From an uncultured bacterium (lineage in GTDB: Bacteria > Bacillota > Clostridia > Oscillospirales > Acutalibacteraceae): DNA of 64,000 nucleotides. Under the pieces are notes generated by a model. The model did not search any database. It was not told the origin of the DNA and saw nothing but the letters and a program-made list of their open reading frames with translations. Location of the stretch: NCBI GenBank assembly GCA_949283655.1, contig CASDTH010000035.1, positions 58,849 through 122,848 on the forward strand, given 5' to 3'. The stretch's first letter is position 1. The number at the start of each line of letters is the position of its first letter. Below are positions 26,490-33,886 of this stretch, in pieces. A program made the translations under genes and the position numbers.

Positions 26490-26796
26490 AAATTATTCAT
26501 ATTGATAGGAACTTTATTAAAAATTAAGATTTTATCCACTTAAATTGAATTTTAAAAAACCGACACTTTCATCGCTTCTGCTATTTCCACAAAAATATTG
26601 CCCGAAATAAAAGGCTTTTATGATAAATTGCTTGAACCCCTCTTCCTCATGCCCCTGCCCCTCTTCTATGCTTATGCAAAGGCCGGAGCGGATGGTTCCG
26701 CCCCGGCCTTCTCCTATTCGATCCCTGCAAGTATTCGATCCTTGCAAGAGGCCAAGCTCCGCTCTTTTCAGCGCAAGGCCAGCCATCCCAATTTGC
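26490..26796. other. Intergenic stretch between gdhA promoter and TM2 gene
   Basis: About 300 bases, AT-rich then G+C-rich. The only structure I can support is the hairpin at 26678-26710 (AAAGGCCGGAGCGG and partner), which probably ends the TM2-protein transcript. No gene seen. Confidence 0.55.
26678..26710 (-). terminator. Hairpin after TM2-domain gene
   Basis: G+C-rich stem AAGGCCGG-GCGG/CCGC-CCGGCCTT downstream of the 26797 stop. The T tract is weak on both strands. Confidence 0.5.
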
Positions 26797-27249
26797 TCAG
26801 AATTCCTTCTTTAATGCAACGCCATTTGCATCCCGGTCAATAGAGCCGGTCAGCAGCTGAATGGCCTCCACCAGAGCCCAAATCCCTGCCGCCACGGCGC
26901 CCAGGCCAAATAACCAGCCGCCCAGAATCGTAAGCAGCAGCTGGGCAACACCTTTGCTGGTATAGCCCAAATAAAAATTGTGGATGCCGAGGTACCCGAG
27001 CAAAAAGGCCAAAATCACCGCCGCCAGCTTGGATTTTTGCTGCCTGTTCCCCGGTGCGCCGTAAGCCGGCTCCTGCGCCTGCCCGGGCGCAGTGTTCTGT
27101 GGCGCACCACATTTGGCGCAGAAGGGCGAGCCTCCAGTAGGCTGGCCACAATGGAAGCAGTATTGATTCCCCGCGCCTATGGGAGCGCCGCACTGTGTGC
27201 AGACATTGGCGTTTTCTTGCAGCATTGCGCCGCAATTTTTACAAAACAT
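26797..27249 (-). CDS. Zinc-ribbon TM2-domain membrane protein
   Basis: 150 residues. The N-terminus has four CxxC pairs (CKNC, CTQC, CFHC, CAKC), that is two zinc ribbons, and a Pro/Gly/Gln linker follows. A TM2 domain ends the protein: two membrane helices with the conserved LLGYLGIHNFYLGYTSKG between them. TM2 proteins are small membrane proteins of unclear role. The ATG at 27249 has GAAAGGA eight bases upstream; an earlier ATG at 27258 abuts that site. Confidence 0.88.
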   Translation of the reverse strand: MFCKNCGAMLQENANVCTQCGAPIGAGNQYCFHCGQPTGGSPFCAKCGAPQNTAPGQAQEPAYGAPGNRQQKSKLAAVILAFLLGYLGIHNFYLGYTSKGVAQLLLTILGGWLFGLGAVAAGIWALVEAIQLLTGSIDRDANGVALKKEF

Positions 27250-27491
27250 GGAACTCATCCTTTCTCTTGGGCCACACGCAGGCCTTATCTATCTTTCAGC
27301 AGCCACGTTTGCAGCAGCTGGTTTTCCTATCATCTGTGCAGGCGTCTCCAGCCCGGTGAATGGCTTCAGCCACCTGCGTGACCACATTCCGCCCACCCCA
27401 CATTTGAAATCCGAATCCCAAAAGTCCAGATTTATTGTACCATATCTATGCCGGCCACACAAGCCATCATGCTCAAATGGCCAAAATGCGA

Positions 27492-28412
27492 TTAGGCCGT
27501 GCAGACAAAGCAGACCCATCCCCCGTCTTCTCTGCGTTCTTTTACCGTGAAGCCATATTGGGCAAACGCCGCAAGCACATCCGCTTCGCGAGTATCAATG
27601 ATGCCGGAGGTGATAAACACCGCGCCCGGCTTCATAAAACGCTTGACCTCCCTGCAAAACCGGATGATCACATCAGCCACAATATTGGCAACTACAATAT
27701 CAAACCGTCCGTGCACCTGCTCGGTCAGATCGCCCTGCAAAACGGTAAAGCGCGGCGCGGCAAAGCCATTCTCCCGACCGTTTTCCAGTGCAGTTTTCAC
27801 AGCCAGTGCGTCGATATCCACGCCAGTCGCGCTGCGCGCACCGAGCAGCAGGGCGCACAGCGAGAGGATCCCGCTGCCGCAGCCGATGTCAAGCAGCTCC
27901 GTCTCCGGTGTCACATAATCCTCCAACGTCTCCAGGCAGAGGCGCGTTGTATGATGGCCGCCCGTACCAAAGGCAAGGCCCGGCTCCAGGTGCAGCACCT
28001 TGCGCTCCCCCGCGTCATACTCCTGCTCCCAAAGCGGCCGAATCAGCAGCTTCTTGCCGATGGGCAGCGGCTTAAAATATTGTTTCCAGTTATTTTCCCA
28101 ATCCTGCGCGCGGCAAGCGGCTGTCGATAGCTCATGCCGGATACCGGCGGCGTGGTAGCGCTCACTCAAAAAGGCCAATGATTCCGCCGGATTCTCCTCC
28201 GGCGGAAGATATACATGGATCAACCCTTTTGACCGGTCCTTTTGCAGGAGTGATTCGTCAATCAGATCAATATGGGCAATCTCCATCGCCTCCTGCTCCA
28301 GGTGCCGGTAATCCTCCACATAGATCCCATAGGGGACGACCATCTGCGCAATATCCGCCGCGCGGTCAATATCCTCCGCCGCTATTTCGATCACAATCTC
28401 CGTCCAATCCAT
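27492..28412 (-). CDS. prmA: Ribosomal protein L11 methyltransferase
   Basis: 306-residue SAM-dependent enzyme that methylates lysines and the N-terminus of ribosomal protein L11. The typical layout is an N-terminal L11-binding domain (MDWTEIVIEIAAEDIDRAAD), then the Rossmann methyltransferase domain with LEPGLAFGTGGHHTTRLCLE, LLDIGCGSGILSLCA and DIVVANIVADV. The ATG at 28412 has AAAGGATG upstream. Monocistronic here; in other Firmicutes it often sits near dnaJ or rsmE, which are not present. Confidence 0.95.
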   Translation of the reverse strand: MDWTEIVIEIAAEDIDRAADIAQMVVPYGIYVEDYRHLEQEAMEIAHIDLIDESLLQKDRSKGLIHVYLPPEENPAESLAFLSERYHAAGIRHELSTAACRAQDWENNWKQYFKPLPIGKKLLIRPLWEQEYDAGERKVLHLEPGLAFGTGGHHTTRLCLETLEDYVTPETELLDIGCGSGILSLCALLLGARSATGVDIDALAVKTALENGRENGFAAPRFTVLQGDLTEQVHGRFDIVVANIVADVIIRFCREVKRFMKPGAVFITSGIIDTREADVLAAFAQYGFTVKERREDGGWVCFVCTA

Positions 28413-28605
28413 CGTAAGGCAACATCCTTTCCTGTCTGCTATTTTCCAGCCCACACAATGCTGCGCAGCTTTCCGCTTCACTGCCTATTCTTATTATAGC
28501 ATATCCGTCCCAGGTAGCAACGCCAGCAGGTGCAAAAGCCCCTGCGAAGCTATCTTTATTGCAAAGAGGTTTCCGCTTTTTTGGAGGAAACATATGAATT
28601 TTTCA

Positions 28606-28634
28606 TTGATTTTCCGATAGGTTTGTGGTAAATT
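28606..28634 (+). promoter_or_regulatory. Promoter of transporter-phosphatase operon
   Basis: TTGATT (28606-28611) and TAAATT (28629-28634), spacer 17. The leader to the ATG at 28795 would be about 155 bases, in which I see no recognised riboswitch. Confidence 0.5.
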
Positions 28635-28794
28635 TAGATACATAAATGCCGGTAGACGTTCGGTCACAGGGTTTCCCTCACAACGAAAGAGCCGGCAAAA
28701 AGCACTGCTCCGAAAGGGCTTCTTCTGCAACAGGCGATTTCTCCCTTTTTGCAGTTGACAGAAGCCAGGGGGGATACGGATGGAGGGTAATTTC

Positions 28795-30258
28795 ATGAGT
28801 TCAGGCAGTCTAATGAACCGAAGCTATGTCGGGGTGCGTGAAAACCTCGCCTATGGCATCGCCTGCGGCGGGCAGAATATGAGCTATACATTCATGGCAT
28901 CCTACCTGACATATTTCTTTGTAAACGTTTTCGGGATTGACCCAACCATCGTCGCCACGATGTTGTTTATCGAGGGCATTTGGGATGCGGTTAACGATCC
29001 GATTATGGGCTCGATTGTGGATAAAACCCGCACGCGATTTGGTAAATTGAGGCCATATCTGCTTGTTATTCCCATCCCGCTTGCCGTTGTGACGATGCTG
29101 CTCTTTGCCGGCCCCGTTCTGATGGCAGAAGCTACGATGGGCGCCAAGGTTGTCTACATGGTGATCACCTATTTTGTGTGGGAGTTCCTTTACACCATCT
29201 GCGACGTGCCGTTCTGGGGCATGTCGGCCGCGATCTCTCCCAACCCGCAGGATCGCACCCGCGCCATCTCCAGCGCGCGCTTCACAGCGTCAATCCTCGG
29301 CGGCCTGCCGGGCATTGTGCTGCCGGTTCTGATTGATCTCATCAACGCAGGCGCGATGGAAATTTCTCTGCAAAAGGTTTTCTTTGTCATTGGTATCGTC
29401 GTCTCCTTTGTCGGTATGGGGCTATTCAGCCTGGCCGGCATCTGCACGCGCGAGCGTGTCGCCCAATCGCTGGAGGAGCCCAGCCTGCTGGATTCCTTTA
29501 AGTATCTGTTCCAAAACAAACCCCTGATGCTGCTCATCGCCTATAATGTGCTCAGCGCGCTGGGCGGCATCTCCGGCATCTTCCAAAACTATTACTTCAT
29601 TGATGTGTTGGGCTCCGCCTCCATTAATATTGTGATCGGCATCCCCGGTACGGTCATCGGCTTTGCGGCTTATCTGATGATCGCGCCGATGAAAAAGCGC
29701 TTTAATAACAAGCAGATCGTCATTGCGATGACCGTTATCTGCGGCATCCTCCCTGCAATCACCTTCGTGTTGGGCTACAGCCATATGAAAAGTATGGCGG
29801 TCATGGTGCCGCTCTTTATGGTTCAGGGTGCCCTGAACGCACTATTTAACGGCGTGCGCAGCGTTATCCCTACCGAGATGATCGGAGACACCGTCGATTA
29901 TATGGAGTGGAAAACTGGCAAGCGTTCTGAAGGCATGAGCTTCTCCATCCTGACCTTTATCAGCAAATTCACCGGCGCTATGTCCCGCTCGCTGGGCACC
30001 GCCCTGCTAACGGCCATCGGCTATGTCACCTCGAGCACGGATGCCATCGTTCCGCAAAGCATGGCAACCCAACAGAAAATTTTCGCCATGTATACAATCA
30101 TCCCCGGCCTTTTGGGGATCATTGGGATTATCCCGCTGTTTTTCTACGATCTCGTGGGCGACAAACAGAAGAAAATCCTCGGCGAGCTGGCCGCCCGCCG
30201 CGAGCAGACGGAAAAGCACGAAGAGGAGAAACCAGCTGGCACAGCACCACAGGCATAG
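28795..30258 (+). CDS. GPH-family MFS sugar:cation symporter
   Basis: 487 residues with twelve predicted membrane helices, of the glycoside-pentoside-hexuronide:cation symporter family. Signs are NDPIMGSIVDKTRTRFGKLRPY after helix 2 (the family DP.(I/M)G...D....RWGKxRP motif), VPFWGMSAAISPNPQDRT and DYMEWKTGKRSEGMSFS. The C-terminal tail is charged. The ATG at 28795 is preferred because GGAGGG lies eight bases upstream; an ATG at 28780 overlaps that site. It is followed by two phosphatase genes, so the substrate may be a sugar freed from a phosphate ester. Confidence 0.9.
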   Translation: MSSGSLMNRSYVGVRENLAYGIACGGQNMSYTFMASYLTYFFVNVFGIDPTIVATMLFIEGIWDAVNDPIMGSIVDKTRTRFGKLRPYLLVIPIPLAVVTMLLFAGPVLMAEATMGAKVVYMVITYFVWEFLYTICDVPFWGMSAAISPNPQDRTRAISSARFTASILGGLPGIVLPVLIDLINAGAMEISLQKVFFVIGIVVSFVGMGLFSLAGICTRERVAQSLEEPSLLDSFKYLFQNKPLMLLIAYNVLSALGGISGIFQNYYFIDVLGSASINIVIGIPGTVIGFAAYLMIAPMKKRFNNKQIVIAMTVICGILPAITFVLGYSHMKSMAVMVPLFMVQGALNALFNGVRSVIPTEMIGDTVDYMEWKTGKRSEGMSFSILTFISKFTGAMSRSLGTALLTAIGYVTSSTDAIVPQSMATQQKIFAMYTIIPGLLGIIGIIPLFFYDLVGDKQKKILGELAARREQTEKHEEEKPAGTAPQA

Positions 30259-30297
30259 CCGAAAAGACGGGTGAGAAAACGAAACGGAGGTATTTTT

Positions 30298-31515
30298 ATG
30301 AAACGCATCCGGCGGGCCGCCATTTCGCTCGTGCTGGCCCTGTCGCTCCTGATCGGGCTGATAACGCCCGCAGGCGCAATATTCGGGCAGACGCCTGAGC
30401 CGCTTCAATTCAATGAGGATGGCTCGTTTACCATCCTGCAAATATCCGACACACAGGATACACAGTTTCCCTCCCCCAACGTGATGACGCTCATTGCGAA
30501 AGCGTTGGATGAATCCCAGCCGGATCTGGTGATCTTTACGGGGGATCAGCTGAAAAACTATGATTCTGATTTTGATGGCGACAACCTGGAGCGCAAGGTC
30601 CAGATGGCGATTGATGCAATCGTCCGCCCGGTAGAGTGCCGCGGTATTCCCTTTGCGGTTGTTTATGGGAATCATGATGATGCTATCGCAGTCAGTAAGG
30701 AAGACCAGCTCAAAATGTATCAGCGCCACAGCCTGTGCTTGATGCGTGATGACGAGCCGGAGGTTTCTGGCGTGGGCAACTACAATCTCCCGATCCTCAG
30801 CAGCGACGGGCAGCGCATCGCCTTTAACCTTTACCTGCTTGATTCCCATGGTGGCGGCGGTTCGACCTATGACTATATTAAATCGGATCAAATTGACTGG
30901 TATATTCGCACAAGCGAGGCGCTGAAAGCGGCAAACGGCGGTGCACCTGTTCCCTCCATGGAGTTCCAGCATATCCCGCTGCCCGAGATGCAGACCATCG
31001 CGGATGAGGGGCTGATCCACTCGGGTGAGAAAAACGAAGGCGTTTCCGGCCCCACGTATAACAGCGGCTTTTTTAACGCAATGGTGCAACAGGGCGATGT
31101 GATCGCCGCCTTCTGCGGGCACAATCATACCAATACTTATATTGGCACGTTAGATGGTGTGGATCTTGGCTTCACACCGGGCTGCGGCTTCAATGAATAT
31201 GGCGACGGGCTGGAGCGCGGCGTGCGTGTGATTGAGCTCAACGAGCGCGATCTCTCCACCTATGAAACGTATTTGCTAACCTTTGCCGACCTGTTGGGAG
31301 ATAACCCGATCACCCGCCTGCGGTACCGCCTGTTTACGGTTGGCGAGCTGGATTCCGACAATATTTGGAATATGGTCAAAACGGTCGTCAGCGAAGTGCT
31401 TAACGCCATCCTCTACCTGTTCCAAACGAGCGACGGTAACCCCGTGACCATTGTGAAGGAGCTCTGCCAATTCTTTGGCGCGGATGTAGGCTATGTGGAA
31501 AGGCTTCTTCGCTAA
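30298..31515 (+). CDS. Secreted calcineurin-like phosphoesterase
   Basis: 405 residues with a signal peptide (cleavage near TPAGAIFG) and a metallophosphoesterase domain. Metal motifs: LQISDTQDTQ, FTGDQLKNYD, VVYGNHDDA, and CGHNHTNTYIG late in the domain. The architecture resembles plant PAP29-like and bacterial SIA1-type phosphatases. After about residue 340 a helical C-terminal extension (ITRLRYRLF ... GYVERLLR) resembles the tails of other secreted proteins in this window. The ATG at 30298 has GGAGG upstream. The gap to the transporter gene is 39 bases. Confidence 0.9.
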   Translation: MKRIRRAAISLVLALSLLIGLITPAGAIFGQTPEPLQFNEDGSFTILQISDTQDTQFPSPNVMTLIAKALDESQPDLVIFTGDQLKNYDSDFDGDNLERKVQMAIDAIVRPVECRGIPFAVVYGNHDDAIAVSKEDQLKMYQRHSLCLMRDDEPEVSGVGNYNLPILSSDGQRIAFNLYLLDSHGGGGSTYDYIKSDQIDWYIRTSEALKAANGGAPVPSMEFQHIPLPEMQTIADEGLIHSGEKNEGVSGPTYNSGFFNAMVQQGDVIAAFCGHNHTNTYIGTLDGVDLGFTPGCGFNEYGDGLERGVRVIELNERDLSTYETYLLTFADLLGDNPITRLRYRLFTVGELDSDNIWNMVKTVVSEVLNAILYLFQTSDGNPVTIVKELCQFFGADVGYVERLLR

Positions 31516-31556
31516 GAGTTTCTGAAATCTACGCCTGTAAAGGAAGGAAAGTGCTC

Positions 31557-32171
31557 ATGATTGATGCAATTTATCAATTTGACTGGTCTGTTTTCGCATG
31601 GGTGCGGGACACTCTGTGGAACCCTGTGCTGGATGTCATTATGAAATACATCACCCTGCTGGGTGAGGGCGGCGTGGTCTGGATTATCCTGGCCGTCATC
31701 CTGCTCTGCACGAAAAAATACCGCAAATGCGGCCTCATGATGGGTGCGGCACTGATCCTGATGCTGATTATCAACGACGGCATCCTGAAAAACTTGATTG
31801 CCCGGCCACGGCCGTTCAATCTTTTCGACCCGTCGGATCCTACAGCCTTTACCATTTGGAAGGATTTTCCCTACCCTGACATTGTCAGTAGGCCAACAAG
31901 CTTCTCCTTCCCCTCCGGCCACACCTCCTCCTCCTTCGCAGCGGCGCTGCCCATGCTGAAGGAGAATAAAAAGATCGGGATTCCCGCCCTGCTCCTTGCA
32001 TTTTTGATCGGCTTCTCCCGCATCTATGTGCATGTACATTATGCGACGGATGTGATCGTGGGGGCAATCGCGGGCCTGTTCTATGGCTGGATCGGTATTG
32101 TACTGGTGAAAAAGCTGGAGCCGGTTGTCAAGCGCCATTGGGAAGCACACAAGGCGAAAAAGGCAGCGTAA
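31557..32171 (+). CDS. PAP2 family membrane phosphatase
   Basis: 204 residues with about six membrane segments. The three phosphatase motifs are complete: KNLIARPRP (KxxxxxxRP), PSGHTSSS (PSGH), and SRIYVHVHYATD (SRxxxxxHxxxD). Members dephosphorylate lipid phosphates such as phosphatidic acid or undecaprenyl diphosphate. The ATG at 31557 has AGGAAGGAAAG upstream. Last gene of the transporter-phosphoesterase operon, 41 bases after the previous stop. Confidence 0.93.
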   Translation: MIDAIYQFDWSVFAWVRDTLWNPVLDVIMKYITLLGEGGVVWIILAVILLCTKKYRKCGLMMGAALILMLIINDGILKNLIARPRPFNLFDPSDPTAFTIWKDFPYPDIVSRPTSFSFPSGHTSSSFAAALPMLKENKKIGIPALLLAFLIGFSRIYVHVHYATDVIVGAIAGLFYGWIGIVLVKKLEPVVKRHWEAHKAKKAA

Positions 32172-32198
32172 GTGGCAATCCTTTATACAAATGCAAAG

Positions 32199-32234
32199 AG
32201 GCCTGTGGCAGGTTGCATCAACGCTGCCGCAGGC
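32199..32234 (+). terminator. Hairpin between PAP2 and GNAT genes
   Basis: Stem GGCCTGTGGCAG/CTGCCGCAGGCC with a 12-base loop. It has no T tract and lies 30 bases upstream of the GNAT start, so it could be a terminator or a 5' leader structure. Confidence 0.45.
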
Positions 32235-32262
32235 CATATCATTAAGGAGGGATAACAATACT

Positions 32263-32805
32263 ATGATCACGATTGATGCCGGCGGCTTTTTCCTAGTTGA
32301 GCCAAGTGAAATATATGCAGAACAAATCAGAGAATACAGGCAAGATTTTCTGGATGCCAATGGTTCGATGGATGGTTGCGGTCCGCTTCGCAAATGCGAG
32401 GATCCTATTACATACATTTCAGAATGCAAAAAATACACGAGATCTGAAACACTTCCGAAAGAAGAGGTTATAGCAACACAGTTTTTCTATATTCGCAAAT
32501 CGGATGATCGTCTTGTTGGCATGATACAGGTGCGGCATTACTTTAATGACTATCTTTCTCAGTATGGAGGGCACATTGGGTATTCGATAAAGCCGAGTGA
32601 AAGAAGAAAAGGATATGCAACGTCAATGTTAAACGCTGTTCTTCCGTATTGTAGAGAAATTGGCCTGGATAAAATACTCATAACCTGTATTGATAGCAAT
32701 ATAGGAAGCGAGAAAACAATACTTAATAATGGTGGTATTTATGAATCTACCGTATATGAGCCAGGCAAAAACCTCAGCCTGAAGAGATTCTGGATAACCT
32801 TATAA
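32263..32805 (+). CDS. GNAT family N-acetyltransferase
   Basis: 180 residues with the acetyl-CoA binding motif IGYSIKPSERRKGYATSML (about residues 106-124) and the usual C-terminal CIDSNIGSEKTILNNGG. It resembles acetyltransferases of the RimJ-like type with the ASN/GSE ending. The ATG at 32263 has AAGGAGGG upstream. Codon use is visibly AT-richer than the flanking genes, which is consistent with acquisition. Target amine unknown. Confidence 0.9.
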   Translation: MITIDAGGFFLVEPSEIYAEQIREYRQDFLDANGSMDGCGPLRKCEDPITYISECKKYTRSETLPKEEVIATQFFYIRKSDDRLVGMIQVRHYFNDYLSQYGGHIGYSIKPSERRKGYATSMLNAVLPYCREIGLDKILITCIDSNIGSEKTILNNGGIYESTVYEPGKNLSLKRFWITL

Positions 32806-33377
32806 CAGCAGAAATTAGCACTTTTGAATCATATGAATCGGCTACTAATCGTCGGCGGCAGCAATTTGCTGCTCCACAATATTTTTCGGAATGACGCTGA
32901 TACTATCTGATGTTGACAACATCAGATAGTATCAGCGTTTTTGTGGACCCATCTCTAAGCTTGAGGCTTTGGAACAATATGGAAAAAGCTCACGGGAGAA
33001 TTGGCCCGGGCTCTCATGGAAAAGTACCCGAATCTGAATTTTAGAAATAGGGTGTTGGCCGTAGCATGCTGCCGGAGCCTTCATCAGCCGCCAGATTTCA
33101 GATACGGTTATCCCAAAGCCTTGACTGGGGCGACGTTTGGCAATCTTCAGCCTGGCCTGCGCGTGATGATTGATACGGTGAGGGATAGGATTTTTCAGAT
33201 GAATGGAAATCATCGCGTAGCTGCTCTAAAGAAAAGCCGCGCTCCGCATCATAATGAATCCTGCTTTTTAGCAGATCAGGCAGAACCTCCCGATCAGTGA
33301 AAACATCTCCGTTACTGCGCAATCAAACAACCTGTTATTCATTATAATGTTGTTATATGTAAAAATTAAATTATCAC
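32806..33377. other. Gene-poor stretch with palindrome and gene remnants
   Basis: About 570 bases with no intact gene. It holds the 45-base palindrome at 32894-32938 and then a plus-strand reading that looks broken: ISKLEALEQYGKSSRE in one frame and ELARALMEKYPNLNF in another, as if one helical protein had lost its frame near 32990. Open frames also exist on the minus strand (32932-33322), without a recognisable family. Likely debris of an older insertion. Confidence 0.4.
32894..32938. repeat. Perfect 22-bp inverted repeat with 1-base loop
   Basis: Arms acgctgatactatctgatgt+tg (32894-32915) and exact complement (32917-32938) separated by a single A. The plus strand continues as TTTTTG. This is longer than most intrinsic terminators here and could form a cruciform. 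Confidence 0.9.
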
Positions 33378-33417
33378 TTGACACATTTATAACCATATGA
33401 GATAATTAATATGGTTA
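33378..33417 (+). promoter_or_regulatory. Bacteriocin promoter with operator-like repeat
   Basis: TTGACA (33378-33383) and GATAAT (33401-33406) with a 17-base spacer, 36 bases upstream of the RBS. The inverted repeat TAACCATAT (33390-33398)/ATATGGTTA (33409-33417) brackets the -10 box, as a repressor site would. Confidence 0.75.
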
Positions 33418-33452
33418 AATAAGCCGTTTATAGTTATGAAAGGGGATATGAA

Positions 33453-33806
33453 ATGAGTTCTTGCAAAAGGCTTCTTTCTGGCCTTCTCGCCGTTGGGATT
33501 CTCTTTACACTAAGCATCGTCGCGTTTGCGGCACAGCACACAGATTATCCGAACGGAGGCGTATGGAACTGGGGAGAACGATATGAAAATGATGTGAAGT
33601 ATGCATACTCTGACTACTATCTGGTAAAAAGTGAAAAGTACGATACGAACGGAGTGCATAAAACAACCGTCACTGGCAAAACAAGCTCCTCATCGGATTG
33701 GGTTGGATCTGAAAAATGGGCAAACTCAGCCATTGAATGCAGATGGAATGCGATCGAAAGATGCTATTACAGTACGAAAGATTGGAATGGAAATATAAAA
33801 AAGTGA
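33453..33806 (+). CDS. Lactococcin-972 family bacteriocin precursor
   Basis: 117-residue secreted peptide. Signal peptide residues 1-26 (cleavage AFA/AQ), mature part about 91 residues. It has the lactococcin-972 pattern: an early GGVWNWG, YSDYYLV, a histidine followed by a TTVTGK strand, SEKWANSAIE and a late RCYYSTKDW, with aromatic residues throughout. Lactococcin 972 is a Sec-exported, unmodified bacteriocin that binds lipid II and blocks septum formation; the same role is inferred here. The mature part has two cysteines, unlike the original. RBS AAAGGGG. The DUF1430 and ABC genes follow. Confidence 0.85.
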   Translation: MSSCKRLLSGLLAVGILFTLSIVAFAAQHTDYPNGGVWNWGERYENDVKYAYSDYYLVKSEKYDTNGVHKTTVTGKTSSSSDWVGSEKWANSAIECRWNAIERCYYSTKDWNGNIKK

Positions 33807-33886
33807 CATAAGTGTCCTGCAAAACTTACGCATGTTTCATAAACGGCTTATTTACCGCCAATAGGTAATTTTCCGGGGAGGGCAGA

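Noticed and set aside
28594..28620. Eight-codon leader peptide MNFSLIFR
   Set aside because: It has a GGAGG site but overlaps the proposed -35 box of the transporter operon, so it would not be in that transcript.
28635..28794. Riboswitch in the transporter leader
   Set aside because: The ~155-base leader shows no recognised aptamer core or terminator switch.
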